Below are positions 51,595 to 60,004 of a stretch of DNA of 64,000 nt, piece after piece (the first letter of the stretch is position 1; each line of letters starts with the position of its first letter). A program made the position numbers and the translations under genes. The notes under the pieces are model-generated. The model made no database searches. It saw only the letters and a list, made by a program, of their open reading frames with translations, and was not told the origin of the DNA. Location: assembly GCF_003010915.2 (NCBI RefSeq), contig NZ_CP028426.1, positions 3,100,001 through 3,164,000 of the forward strand, written 5' to 3'. The DNA comes from Gulosibacter molinativorax (lineage in GTDB: Bacteria; Actinomycetota; Actinomycetes; Actinomycetales; Microbacteriaceae).

Positions 51595-52038
51595 ATGGCG
51601 AGCGTGACCGAACGCGATATGATCTCTTGGACCGACCGCCTCCGTGCGGCCGGTTTGCGAGTGACCTCGCGCCGACTCGCACTGCTGGAGGCGCTTGACG
51701 CGCATCCGCATGCTTCGGTCGACGAAGTCTTCCAGCACACCGCGGCCCTGGTGCCTAGCCTCACCAAGCAGGCCGTGTACGTGAGCCTCGATGACTTCGT
51801 CGCGAGTGGACTCATCCGGAGGCTCGATGGCTCGCCGGCGCGCTACGAAACGCGCACCGCAGACAACCATCACCACCTCATCTGCGATGACTGCGGCAAG
51901 ATCATCGACGTCGACTGCGCGGTTGGCGAGGCACCGTGTCTCATTCCGGGGCACGCAGAGGGCTTCAACATTCGCGTCGCTGAAGTGGTCTATCGGGGCC
52001 AGTGCCCCGAATGCGCCGCGCTAGCCATCGCATCCTGA
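51595..52038 (+). CDS. Fur-family peroxide-type regulator (CatR/FurA)
   Basis: 147 residues. A winged-helix N-terminus ([63 protein letters not shown]) is followed by the metal domain [17 protein letters not shown] and a C-terminal CPEC. The two CxxC pairs make the structural zinc site; HHHLICDDC is standard for FurA/PerR. Position directly before catalase identifies it as the CatR/FurA class that derepresses catalase on peroxide. The ATG at 51595 has AAGAAAG upstream. The catalase gene starts 56 bp after the stop. Confidence 0.9.
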   Translation: MASVTERDMISWTDRLRAAGLRVTSRRLALLEALDAHPHASVDEVFQHTAALVPSLTKQAVYVSLDDFVASGLIRRLDGSPARYETRTADNHHHLICDDCGKIIDVDCAVGEAPCLIPGHAEGFNIRVAEVVYRGQCPECAALAIAS

Positions 52039-52094
52039 GTTTTCGATTGCGCAGAGAAACCCCCCGACAGTCCCACGAATCACTAGGAGTGAAT

Positions 52095-53606
52095 GTGACT
52101 CAGTTCGAATCCAACATCGACCCGACACTGCCGTCAACGCGCCAGAACGGCGCCCCCGCAGAAAGCGACCGCAACTCACTCACGGTTGGCTCGAACGGCC
52201 CGATCGTTCTGCACGACGTGCAGCTCGTCGAGACCCTTTCGGCATTCAACCGCGAGCGTGTGCCCGAGCGTAACCCGCACGCCAAGGGCGCCGGTGCATT
52301 CGGTGAGTTCGAGGCGACCGAGGACGTGTCGCAGTGGACCCACGCGCACATCTTCCAGAAGGGCAACAAGACCCGTTCGCTTGCGCGCTTTTCGACGGTT
52401 GCCGGTGAGCAGGGCTCGCCCGACACGTGGCGTGACGTTCGCGGCTTCTCGCTGAAGTTCTACACGCAGGAGGGCAACCTCGACATCGTGGGCAACAACA
52501 CCCCGGTGTTCTTCCTCCGTGACCCGATGAAGTTCCCGCACTTCATCCGCTCGCAGAAGCGCCTGCCCGACTCGGGCCTGCGCAGTGCGACGATGCAGTG
52601 GGACTTCTGGACCCAGAACCCCGAGTCGGCGCACCAAGTGACCTACCTCATGGGTGAGCGTGGCCTGCCCCGAAGCTGGCGCGAGATGAACGGCTACTCG
52701 TCGCACACCTACTCGTGGATCAACAAGGACGGCGAGATTTCGTGGGTGAAGTACCACTGGATCTCGGACCAGGGCGTGCACACCCTCAGCAACCAGGAGG
52801 CCGAGGAGCTCGCCGGTAAGGACGCCGAGTACCACCGCCGCGACCTGTTCGACTCGATCGCCGCGGGCAACTTCCCGTCGTGGACCCTCAAGGTGCAGAT
52901 CATGCCGTACGAGGACGCGAAGAAGTACCGCTTCAACCCGTTCGACCTCACCAAGATCTGGTCGCACAAGGACTACCCGCTGCACGAGGTTGGCAAGCTC
53001 ACGCTCAACGAGAACCCGGCGAACTTCTTCGCCGAGATCGAGCAGGCGGCGTTCGCTCCGTCGAACTACGTCCCCGGCACCGGCATCTCGCCGGACAAGA
53101 TGCTCATGGGCCGCATGTACGGCTACGCAGACGCACAGCGCGCCCGCATCGGCACCAACTTCGCGCAGCTGCCGGTGAACCGTCCGATCGTCAAGACGAA
53201 CAGCTACACCTTCGACGGCAACATGCGCTTCGACCACTCGGGCAACGCCCCGGTCTACGCCCCGAACTCGTTCGGTCGCCCGCACGCTGACGAGACCGGT
53301 CCGGTCGAGAACAACTGGACTTCCGATGGCGAGCTCGTGCGCATCGCTTCGGCGCTCTTCCCCGAGGACGACGACTTCGGCCAGCCCGGCACCCTCGTGC
53401 GCGAGGTCTTCAACGACGCGCAGCGCGACCAGTTCGTCGAGACCGTCGCCGGTGCGCTTGACGGCGTCATCGAGCCGGTTCTGTCGAACGCGTTCCAGTA
53501 CTGGAAGAACGTCGACCAGACCATCGGCGAGCGCATCGAGAAGCGCTGGCACGAGAACGCCGGTGCGGTGTCGGTTGTCGGCATGGGCCAGGACAAGGAC
53601 AACTAG
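52095..53606 (+). CDS. katA: Catalase (haem, monofunctional)
   Basis: 503 residues of a clade 3-size catalase that decomposes hydrogen peroxide. The catalytic histidine lies in [19 protein letters not shown] (about residues 56-74), where most catalases have [13 protein letters not shown]; the proline-asparagine variant is unusual. The active asparagine is in [21 protein letters not shown] (about 132-152). The haem tyrosine is in [14 protein letters not shown] (about 338). GTG at 52095 has AGGAG 5 bases upstream. It is transcribed with the Fur-type gene and followed by a terminator. Confidence 0.95.
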   Translation: MTQFESNIDPTLPSTRQNGAPAESDRNSLTVGSNGPIVLHDVQLVETLSAFNRERVPERNPHAKGAGAFGEFEATEDVSQWTHAHIFQKGNKTRSLARFSTVAGEQGSPDTWRDVRGFSLKFYTQEGNLDIVGNNTPVFFLRDPMKFPHFIRSQKRLPDSGLRSATMQWDFWTQNPESAHQVTYLMGERGLPRSWREMNGYSSHTYSWINKDGEISWVKYHWISDQGVHTLSNQEAEELAGKDAEYHRRDLFDSIAAGNFPSWTLKVQIMPYEDAKKYRFNPFDLTKIWSHKDYPLHEVGKLTLNENPANFFAEIEQAAFAPSNYVPGTGISPDKMLMGRMYGYADAQRARIGTNFAQLPVNRPIVKTNSYTFDGNMRFDHSGNAPVYAPNSFGRPHADETGPVENNWTSDGELVRIASALFPEDDDFGQPGTLVREVFNDAQRDQFVETVAGALDGVIEPVLSNAFQYWKNVDQTIGERIEKRWHENAGAVSVVGMGQDKDN

Positions 53607-53628
53607 TCCCGCTCCTAGAGCACACTAG

Positions 53629-53664
53629 AAATTGGGCCTCGCGGATTGCCGCGGGGCCCGATTT
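53629..53664 (+). terminator. Terminator of katA
   Basis: AAATTGGGCCTCGCGG pairs imperfectly with CCGCGGGGCCCGATTT around ATTG, about 22 bp after the catalase stop; TTTCGTTTC follows. Confidence 0.75.
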
Positions 53665-53675
53665 CGTTTCCGCGG

Positions 53676-53720
53676 CTGGATGTACATCGAGTGACGGGCT
53701 TGCGGCAAAGGGCGAGTGCA
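53676..53720. repeat. Family B repeat, single degenerate unit
   Basis: TGTACATCGAGTGACGGGCT followed by TGCGG matches the left arm of the 71-bp units. It is the only copy in the window not in an array. The remaining bases to 53817 should hold the promoter of the ABC operon. Confidence 0.65.
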
Positions 53721-53817
53721 ACCGGGAAAATTCCGCAATATTACGGGGCGACATTCGTCTCTTAACCCGGGGCCCTTAGGGTGGAGCGGTTCCACCGCGA
53801 AGAGATTGTGAGCTGCC

Positions 53818-54666
53818 ATGTCGATGAAAACTGTGCTTGATCCCACCGCATCCAGCACGACCGCGGGCACCGTCGAACTCCGCGACGTGACGAAGTCGTT
53901 CGCGACCAACGACGGCAACCACCTCGTCCTGCGGGACATAACCCTGTCCATCCCGCCGCGGCACATCGTCGCGATAATCGGAGCGAGCGGCTCCGGCAAA
54001 TCGACGCTGCTGCGCCTCGTTGCGGGCCTCGGCGATGGGCCGACCACGGGCGAGGCCACCATCGATGGCACGACGATTGCGGAATACGACAGCCGCTGCG
54101 GGGTCGCGTTCCAGGAAGCACGGCTGCTGCCGTGGCGCTCGGTCTTCGAGAATGTCTCGCTCGGTCTGCCGAAAGGCACGGCGAAGGATGCGGGGGAGGC
54201 CCGGGTGCGCCACTTGCTTGAGCTGGTTGGCCTCGACGGCTTCGCCGACCACCGACCGCGCGAGATTTCAGGCGGAATGGCGCAGCGCGCATCCCTCGCT
54301 CGAGCACTCGCACGCAACCCCGAAGTTCTGCTGCTCGACGAGCCGTTTGGCGCGCTCGATGCGCTGACACGTTTGAGGATGCACGACCTGCTGCTCGAAG
54401 TCCACGCCGCGTCCCCGACGACGGTGCTGTTCGTGACTCACGACGTCGACGAGGCGTTGAAGCTCGCCGACACCGTACTCGTGCTCGGCACGCAGAAGCG
54501 ACCGGCCACCGCGACCCGCGACGCGGAACGTGTTCCCGGCGCCACCGTCATCGACGTGGTGCAGCCGCGCGAACTGCGACCCAGAAGCACAACATCCCGC
54601 GAGTTTGCCGAACTGCGGCACCGCTTGCTCGACAATCTCGGGGTGCAGTTGTCCTCAGAGGCGTAG
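53818..54666 (+). CDS. ABC uptake ATPase, nitrate/sulfonate/taurine type
   Basis: 282 residues of the SsuB/TauB/ThiZ class that powers import. Walker A GASGSGKST near 53, Q-loop VAFQEARLLPWRSV near 97, signature ISGGMAQRASLARALA near 150, Walker B LLLDEPFGALDALTR near 172 and switch VTHDVDEAL near 206. The C-terminal 65 residues include a variable region. ATG 53818; a second ATG at 53824 is possible. The matching permease starts at 57229, after an IS insertion. No substrate-binding protein gene is found, so sulfonate, nitrate or thiamine-precursor specificity cannot be decided. Confidence 0.9.
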   Translation: MSMKTVLDPTASSTTAGTVELRDVTKSFATNDGNHLVLRDITLSIPPRHIVAIIGASGSGKSTLLRLVAGLGDGPTTGEATIDGTTIAEYDSRCGVAFQEARLLPWRSVFENVSLGLPKGTAKDAGEARVRHLLELVGLDGFADHRPREISGGMAQRASLARALARNPEVLLLDEPFGALDALTRLRMHDLLLEVHAASPTTVLFVTHDVDEALKLADTVLVLGTQKRPATATRDAERVPGATVIDVVQPRELRPRSTTSREFAELRHRLLDNLGVQLSSEA

Positions 54667-54807
54667 GCAATTTTGAGGGAAGCGACCTGTGCATCCGGGA
54701 GCGCCGGGTTCCCCGTTGGAAAGCACCTTTTCGCAGCCTGCGGCGACGTGCCCGGGACCACGCCCGCGCAGCCATTGACTAGGGCGTGTCTCCCATATGG
54801 TTCGTGA

Positions 54808-55164
54808 TTGATCCGCAATTGTGGACTCGTGGCATCTGTTGTGGGTTCTCGTTCTCGTCGACTAACTGATAGGCAATGGGCGCTGATCGCGCCGTTACTC
54901 CCATCGAATGAGGGACGGCGTGGTCATCCGTTTGGTGATGATCGTCGTGTCGTGGACGGAATGATTTACCGGTTCCGAACCTCGACTCCGTGGCGAGATA
55001 TCCCTCGGGAGGAGTTCGGCCCGTGGCAGACGATCTGGAAGCGACACCGCCGCTATGCCAGCGACGGCACCTGGGATCGCGTGCTGCAAGCCCTCCTCGC
55101 GCAGGCTGACGCTGCAGGCCTGATCGATTGGGACGTGTCCGTGGACGCGACGATCGCGCGGGCG
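54808..55164 (+). pseudogene. IS5-family transposase, N-terminal part, interrupted
   Basis: LTDRQWALIAPLLPSNEGRRGHPFGDDRRVVDGMIYRFRTSTPWRDIP...WKRHRRYASDGTWDRVL...IDWDVSVDATIARA is the ORFA of an IS427-type transposase, with the first catalytic aspartate in SVDATI. The frame is broken at 55164 by the inner element and runs into a few foreign codons and a stop. Joined at 56598 it would continue HQHATNTTRPDQDTGG, the normal family sequence. The TTG at 54808 or a GTG at 54829 is the likely start. Confidence 0.85.
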
Positions 55165-56589
55165 CGGGGGTGTCAGATGGTTTGTGTACGGGGTCACTCG
55201 TGAAAGGACATGATGGTGACTGTGACCGATGCACATTCGAACCCGAAACAAGCTGCTGAGCTCGTCGCTGAGCTCAAGGCGTCTGGTGCTCTTGACGAGC
55301 TGTTCTCCCGGATCGATTCCGGCGAGGTCGAGCTGACCGGTGATGGCGGGCTCGTGCCGGCGCTGATCAAAGAGACCCTCGAGCGCGGCCTGCAGGCGGA
55401 GATGACTTCGCACTTGGGGTATGCGAAGGACGATCGCGAAGCGAAGGCGACGGCGAACTCGAGGAACGGCTCGTCAGCCAAGACTGTGGCGTCCGAGGTG
55501 GGCGATATCGAGATCGCCGTGCCCCGGGACCGTGACGGGTCGTTCACCCCGCGCTTGGTGCCGAAGGGCTCCAGGCGGCTCGGTGGGCTTGATGACATGA
55601 TCATCAGCCTCTACGCCGGTGGGATGACGATCCGGGATATCCAGCATCACCTCGTATCGACGATCGGCACCGAGCTCTCGCACGAGACGATCTCCACAAT
55701 CACTGACGCGGTGTTGGAGGCGGTGATGGACTGGCAGAACCGGCCGCTCGAGGAGTTCTACCCCGTGATCTACCTCGACGCGATCCGGGTGAAGGTCCGC
55801 GACAACGGCCACGTTCGATCCAAGGCCGCGCATATCGCCGTCGGCGTGGACATGGACGGGATCAAGCACGTGCTCGGCATCTGGGTGCAGAACACCGAAG
55901 GCGCGTCGTTCTGGGCCCACGTCTGCGCCGAGCTGGCCAACCGGGGAGTCCGGGACGTGCTCATCGTGTGCTGCGACGGGCTCACCGGTCTGCCTGAGGC
56001 GATTGAGGCGACTTGGCCGGACTCGTTGGTCCAGACGTGCGTCGTGCACCTCATCCGGGCCGCGAACCGGTTCGTGGCCTACGGGGATCGGAAGGCCGTG
56101 TCCAAGGGGCTCAAAGCGATCTACGCCGCGGCGAACGAGGACACCGCCTTGCAGGCGCTCACGGAGTTCGCCGAATCCCCGCTGGGGCAGAAGTACCCGT
56201 CAGCGGTCGCGGTATGGGAGAACGCGTGGGACCGGTTCACACCGTTCCTGCAGTTCCCGCCCGAAGTGCGGCGGGTGATCTATACGACGAACAGCATCGA
56301 GTCGCTGAACTACCAGCTGCGCAAGGTCACGAAGAACCGCTCCCAGTTCCCCACCGATGACTCCGTCGTGAAGTTGCTCTGGCTGGCGATCTGCAACATC
56401 GAGGACAAACGCGCCCGGGAACGCGAAAAGGAACGCGGCAAACCCGGCCCCAGGAAGGCCTCCGGGCGGCTCGTCGAGGGACAGATCACGACGAACTGGA
56501 AACAAGCCCTTGCCCAGCTAGCAGTGGCCTACCCCGACCGAATCAACCGAAACTTCTGAAAGTCCCATACACAAACCAGTTGACAAGCC
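55165..56589 (+). mobile_element. IS256-family insertion sequence with intact target duplication
   Basis: 1425 bp. Imperfect inverted ends: TGTCAGATGGTTTGTGTACG near the left tip and, reversed, TGTCAACTGGTTTGTGTATG near the right tip. The 8-bp target CGCGGGCG is duplicated at 55157-55164 and 56590-56597, and one complete transposase lies inside. IS256 elements make 8-9-bp duplications, in agreement. Confidence 0.9.
55210..56559 (+). CDS. IS256-family (Mutator) transposase
   Basis: 449 residues, full length for the family. Catalytic DDE residues are visible: aspartate in VIYLDAIRVKV near 194, aspartate in IVCCDGLTGLPEAI near 257, glutamate in VAVWENAWDRF near 337. The C-terminal IYTTNSIESLNYQLRKVTKNR block is typical. 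The ATG at 55210 has GAAAGGA upstream. The gene looks intact, so the element may still be mobile. Confidence 0.95.
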   Translation: MMVTVTDAHSNPKQAAELVAELKASGALDELFSRIDSGEVELTGDGGLVPALIKETLERGLQAEMTSHLGYAKDDREAKATANSRNGSSAKTVASEVGDIEIAVPRDRDGSFTPRLVPKGSRRLGGLDDMIISLYAGGMTIRDIQHHLVSTIGTELSHETISTITDAVLEAVMDWQNRPLEEFYPVIYLDAIRVKVRDNGHVRSKAAHIAVGVDMDGIKHVLGIWVQNTEGASFWAHVCAELANRGVRDVLIVCCDGLTGLPEAIEATWPDSLVQTCVVHLIRAANRFVAYGDRKAVSKGLKAIYAAANEDTALQALTEFAESPLGQKYPSAVAVWENAWDRFTPFLQFPPEVRRVIYTTNSIESLNYQLRKVTKNRSQFPTDDSVVKLLWLAICNIEDKRAREREKERGKPGPRKASGRLVEGQITTNWKQALAQLAVAYPDRINRNF

Positions 56590-56597
56590 CGCGGGCG

Positions 56598-57195
56598 CAT
56601 CAGCACGCCACGAACACCACGCGCCCCGACCAGGACACAGGGGGCATTGTCGAATTACAAGAATCTGCCGTTTGATGAGATCGAGCCCGCCGGTCACGGC
56701 ATCGGCCGTTCCCGCGGCGGGCTGACGACCAAGATCCACCACGCGGTCGACGGTCACGGACTGCCTCTGGCGATCGTTGTCACTGGCGGGCAGCGTAACG
56801 ATGGCGCGATGCTCGAACAAGTCCTGGACGATATCCGCGTCCCCAGGGTCGGTGGCGGCAGACCGCGCACCCGACCGGACGCGGTGCTGGCTGACAAGGC
56901 CTACGGCAGCGGCGTGAACCGGCGCATGCTCCGCGCCCGCGGGATTCGTGCGGTGATCCCGGAGAAGAGCAACGAGATCGCGGCCCGCAAACGCAAAGGA
57001 CACAAGGGTGGACGTCCACCGAGCTTCGACGCAGGCGCGTACAAGGATCGCAACGTCGTCGAGCGCTCCTTCGCCCTTGTCAAGCAATGGCGCGGCATCG
57101 CCACCCGCTACGACAAACTCGCCATCACTTACCGAGCCGGTGCCGTCCTCCACGCCGTCCTCACCTGGGCAACACTATTGGGAGACATGCCATAG
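56598..57195 (+). pseudogene. IS5-family transposase, C-terminal part (frameshifted second ORF)
   Basis: The first bases continue the interrupted ORFA and stop at about 56674; the second frame, open from 56647, carries EIEPAGHGIGRSRGGLTTKIHHAVDGHGLPLAIVVTGGQRND, then DAVLADKAYGSGVNRRML (catalytic aspartate) and DRNVVERSFALVKQWRGIATRYDKLA (catalytic glutamate). IS427-type elements normally join these two frames by programmed frameshifting, so the frame change is native; only the IS256 insertion inactivates it. The stop codon uses the flanking TA. Confidence 0.85.
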
Positions 57196-57228
57196 AACCC
57201 AGCAACAATTACCAGAGTCGAGAGAAAC

Positions 57229-58086
57229 ATGAGCATTGACGCCGAGACGACGACCGCGCAAGATCCCGTGATTGCTGTCGTGGCGACCGAACCGCCGGCG
57301 GAAGCGCCCGTCGCGCCGCCGATTTCGAAGCGGCGACGCCGTGGTCTTGGCTGGGCTGTCGGGGCGATCGTGCCGCTTGTGTTGTTCGTGTTTTGGCAGT
57401 GGAGCACGAGTGCTGGGCTCTTCACGCCCGTGCAGTTGCCGGCCCCGCGCGCGGTATACGACGCGGCCGTCGATCTAGTCGACCGCGGGCAGCTCTTCGG
57501 CCACATCGGAATTTCCCTGCAGCGCGTGCTGCTCGGCTTTTTCATTGGCGCCGTGCTCGGCGTCGTGATCGGCTCGATCATTGGGCTCTCGCGGCTGTCG
57601 CACATGCTGTTCGCGCCGACGATCGGCGCATTCCGCGCGGTCACCGGCCTCGCGTGGGTGCCGCTGCTCGCGCTGTGGATCGGTATCGGTGAGGATGCGA
57701 AAGTCACCCTGGTTGCGATCGGCGCGTTCTTCCCCGTGTACACGACCGTCGCATCCGCGCTGCGCCACGTGGATCCGCACCTGATTGAGGCGGGCAAGGC
57801 TTTTGGATTGCACGGAGTGTCGTTGCTCGTATCGGTGCGCATCCCGGCGGCGCTGCCAGCGATCTTGTCGGGCCTGCGCTTGGCGCTGGCGCAGGCGTGG
57901 CTATTCGTGGTCGCGGCGGAGCTGCTCGCGTCCTCGGAGGGCCTCGGGTTCCTGCTGGTCGATTCGCAGAATAACGGCCGTGTCGACCGCATGATTCTCG
58001 CGATCATCCTGCTCGCCGTGATCGGCAAGATCTGCGACAGCCTCTTTGCCGTGGCCGAGAAGGCCGCGTTGAAGAAGTGGAGCTAG
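57229..58086 (+). CDS. ABC uptake permease, nitrate/sulfonate/taurine type
   Basis: 285 residues with six membrane helices. The SsuC/TauC class is shown by QLPAPRAVYDAAVDLV after helix 1, FRAVTGLAWVPLLALWIGIGEDAKV, and the EAA loop EAGKAFGLHGVSLLVSVRIPAALP that docks on the ATPase. FVVAAELLASSEGLGFLLVDSQNN is also typical. The start has GAGAGAA close upstream, only 34 bp after the IS5 right end, so its own ribosome site survives but the original promoter is now more than 3 kb away. No binding-protein gene follows. Confidence 0.9.
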   Translation: MSIDAETTTAQDPVIAVVATEPPAEAPVAPPISKRRRRGLGWAVGAIVPLVLFVFWQWSTSAGLFTPVQLPAPRAVYDAAVDLVDRGQLFGHIGISLQRVLLGFFIGAVLGVVIGSIIGLSRLSHMLFAPTIGAFRAVTGLAWVPLLALWIGIGEDAKVTLVAIGAFFPVYTTVASALRHVDPHLIEAGKAFGLHGVSLLVSVRIPAALPAILSGLRLALAQAWLFVVAAELLASSEGLGFLLVDSQNNGRVDRMILAIILLAVIGKICDSLFAVAEKAALKKWS

Positions 58087-58190
58087 CCGCGGGGACGGGC
58101 TGCGAAGACTTGATTGGCGGAGAAGTGCGGCCTTCGAAAAGCGTGCGCTGAAGAATTGGGGCACCCGGCAGAGCTCGGCTGCGCGGAGAT

Positions 58191-58440
58191 TGGTCACGGT
58201 GCGGGGTTTTCCCGACTGATGGCGCCCGAGTAGCGGTGCTCGCATCCAAAGATTGGTCACGTTTCGGGGTTTGTGTGGGAGGGCTGGTCACGTTTCGGGG
58301 TTTGTGCGGGAAGGCTGGTCACGTTTTGGGGTTTGGGTGGGAGGGCTGGTCACGTTTCGGGGTTTGTGTGGGAGGGCTGGTCACATTTCGGGGTTATATG
58401 CCCTCATAACCCCGACATTCGACCAATCCTCTGAGGGTGC
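58191..58440. repeat. Family C repeat with a 31-bp tandem array (five copies)
   Basis: GGTCACGTTTCGGGGTTTGT starts at 58255, 58286, 58317, 58348 and 58379 (minor changes), exact 31-bp steps, preceded by a GGTCAC-type unit at 58194. The last unit turns into a palindrome: CGGGGTTATATGCCCTCATAACCCCG. An inverse arm with GACCAATCCTC then appears near 58421. The sequence 58087-58190 shows no gene. Confidence 0.9.
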
Positions 58441-58459
58441 GCGGTTTCAGTCTGACGGA

Positions 58460-58790
58460 GCGCATCCAATGACGGATTTGAGGGGTGCCCGCCATAAATC
58501 GGTCATTCGATGCCCCCGCCACAGACGGATTGCATTGAGCGACGGGTTTATGGGGAGGAGGCCGGAGGCTGGTCACTGGATGCACACCGCCGCGGGTGGA
58601 TTGCATTGAGCGACGGGTTCGCGGAGGTGTGGCCGGAGGCTGGTCACTCGATGCACTCTGCTGAGCGGAGACTGCATCGAGTGACGGGTTTGGGGGAGGG
58701 CGCGTGCAGGCTGGTCACTGGATGCACTCCTGGTGCCCAGGATTGCATCGCGCGACGGATTTGCGAAGTGGGGGAGCTCGCCGCAGCGCC
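58460..58790. repeat. Family B 71-bp tandem repeat, five units
   Basis: Left arms TGCATTGAGCGACGGGTTTA and variants start at 58531, 58602, 58673 and 58744, with a degenerate first unit near 58460: 71-bp steps. In these units the second arm reads GGTCACTGGATGCA or GGTCACTCGATGCA, nearly the exact reverse complement of TGCATCGAGTGACGG, so each unit is a clear hairpin. Confidence 0.92.
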
Positions 58791-58951
58791 GCCGACCCGC
58801 AACGCGCAACCGCGACGCCGAAGCGCGACGCGCCGCCGACCCGCAACGCGCAACCGCGCCGCCGAAGCGCGATGCGCAGCCGCGACGCCGATCCGCAACG
58901 CTGAACCGCGACGCGCAGCCGCGACGCGCACCCGCGACGCCAGCCGGCCCA
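58791..58951. repeat. GC-rich simple repeat, 44-bp and shorter periods
   Basis: GCCGACCCGCAACGCGCAAC starts at 58791 and again at 58835, and degenerate CGCGACGCC/CGCAGCCGCGA words fill the rest up to the stop codon of the MBL gene. No credible coding frame. Confidence 0.8.
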
Positions 58952-59671
58952 CTAACCCTCGGGCGAGTACGCATCCAGCGCCGGATTCGCCGCCTCGAGC
59001 CCGCCGAGCAGCCGCCAGCGGTTGAGGAAGCCGCGTTCTTTTCCCAACGTCGATGGCAACCCGTGCCCCGGGTAGAACACTGTCGAATCGGGAAAACGCC
59101 GAAACACGCGCTCGACCACGTCGGTCAGCAGTTGCTCGTATCGCGCCGGGTCATCCCACGTGTTCCCAATGCCACCGGGAAACAGCGAGTCGCCGGTGAT
59201 CAGCCGAGGAGCCGCATCCGAAGACACAACAGACAACGCGACGGAGCCGTCCGTGTGCCCGCGCAGTCCAATCACCCCGAGCCGTAGGTCTCCCACGTGC
59301 ACCTCGTCGCCATGAACAAGCGGGCGATCCGTAGGCACGGGAATCTCCGCAGCATCCGCCGCACCAGCCAGAGTCGGCACGCCGAGATCGTCGCGCACTT
59401 CGCCGAGCGCCTGCCAGTGGTCGGGATGCTTGTGGGTCGTGAGGATGCCCACCGGCTGAATCTCGGGTCGGTCAGCGGCGAGCGCGGCGTCGTTCGCGAC
59501 GTCGAGCAGACGCAACACATAGGGCGCGGCGTCGGCCGCGTCGACGATCAGGGCCGACCCAGTGACCGTGTCGACGATGACGTAGCAGTTGTTCTCATAG
59601 TCGTTCAGCTCGGCGTAGTGAATCTCGACGGTGCCGAAAGAATCCAGCTTTGGCGTGAATGGATGCGTCAT
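58952..59671 (-). CDS. MBL-fold metallo-hydrolase (glyoxalase II-like)
   Basis: 239 residues. The metallo-beta-lactamase fold signature is TTHKHPDHWQALGEV (HxHxDH, about 87-101). RGHTDGSVAL follows near 151, and LITGDSLFPGGIGNT (about 170) and VFYPGHG (about 213) supply the other metal ligands. The start YAELNDYENNCYVIVDTVTGSALIVDA is typical of hydroxyacylglutathione-hydrolase-like or rhodanese-associated enzymes; the substrate is unknown. The ATG at 59671 leads into the fold; an ATG at 59698 would add nine residues. It is divergent from rpoB. Confidence 0.9.
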   Translation of the reverse strand: MTHPFTPKLDSFGTVEIHYAELNDYENNCYVIVDTVTGSALIVDAADAAPYVLRLLDVANDAALAADRPEIQPVGILTTHKHPDHWQALGEVRDDLGVPTLAGAADAAEIPVPTDRPLVHGDEVHVGDLRLGVIGLRGHTDGSVALSVVSSDAAPRLITGDSLFPGGIGNTWDDPARYEQLLTDVVERVFRRFPDSTVFYPGHGLPSTLGKERGFLNRWRLLGGLEAANPALDAYSPEG

Positions 59672-59794
59672 GCCAAGAGAATACGCGGCCAACGGCATGC
59701 GCGATGCGCCAACCGCAACGCGCGAAGAACCCCGTCAGCAACGAACATGAGACCAAACGCTGCCAAGGCTTGAGCGGACGCAAGAATTGCGGTA

Positions 59795-59823
59795 TAGACA
59801 TGCCCAAAAAATGTGCCTATAGT
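59795..59823 (+). promoter_or_regulatory. Strong promoter upstream of rpoB
   Basis: TAGACA (59795-59800) and TATAGT (59818-59823) are 17 bases apart, each one base from consensus, in an AT-rich pocket. The predicted start near 59830 leaves a leader of about 175 bases before the rpoB TTG. No leader ORF with a good ribosome site was seen. Confidence 0.65.
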
Positions 59824-60004
59824 AGTTGTTTGCGCTTCGTCGCACCATGCCTTCATATTGCGGTCGGCTTGGTGGTCGCTTCAGCTGAGAGTTTACACAC
59901 AATGTGTGATCAGGCGAGTTATTGACCACCTGGCGGCGAGCCATTCCCCACGACCATATGCATCGAGCGTCCCGTTAGCCGCGGGATGTGTGGAGGTAAT
60001 TCTT

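Larger units (their letters stand above)
54782..57192 (+). mobile_element. IS5-family element interrupted by an IS256-family element
   Basis: The ends GGGCGTGTCTCCCA (54782) and, in reverse, TGGCATGTCTCCCA (57192) are near-identical inverted repeats flanked by TA on each side (54780-54781 and 57193-57194), the duplication expected for the IS427 type. Removing the inner element and one target copy leaves 978 bp. The element lies between the ATPase and permease genes of the uptake operon and reads in the same direction. Confidence 0.85.

Noticed and set aside
53607..53817. Riboswitch (thiamine or other) before the ABC uptake operon
   Set aside because: The stretch is explained by the catalase terminator and one repeat unit; no conserved riboswitch core was recognisable by eye.
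54667..54779. Open frame after the ABC ATPase that might be a remnant of a binding-protein gene cut by the IS5 element
   Set aside because: About 37 codons without signal peptide or recognisable motif, and no matching remainder on the other side of the insertions.
58191..58790. CRISPR-like direct repeats (31-bp and 71-bp periods)
   Set aside because: Repeats follow each other with no unique spacers, units diverge gradually, and no cas gene is in the window.
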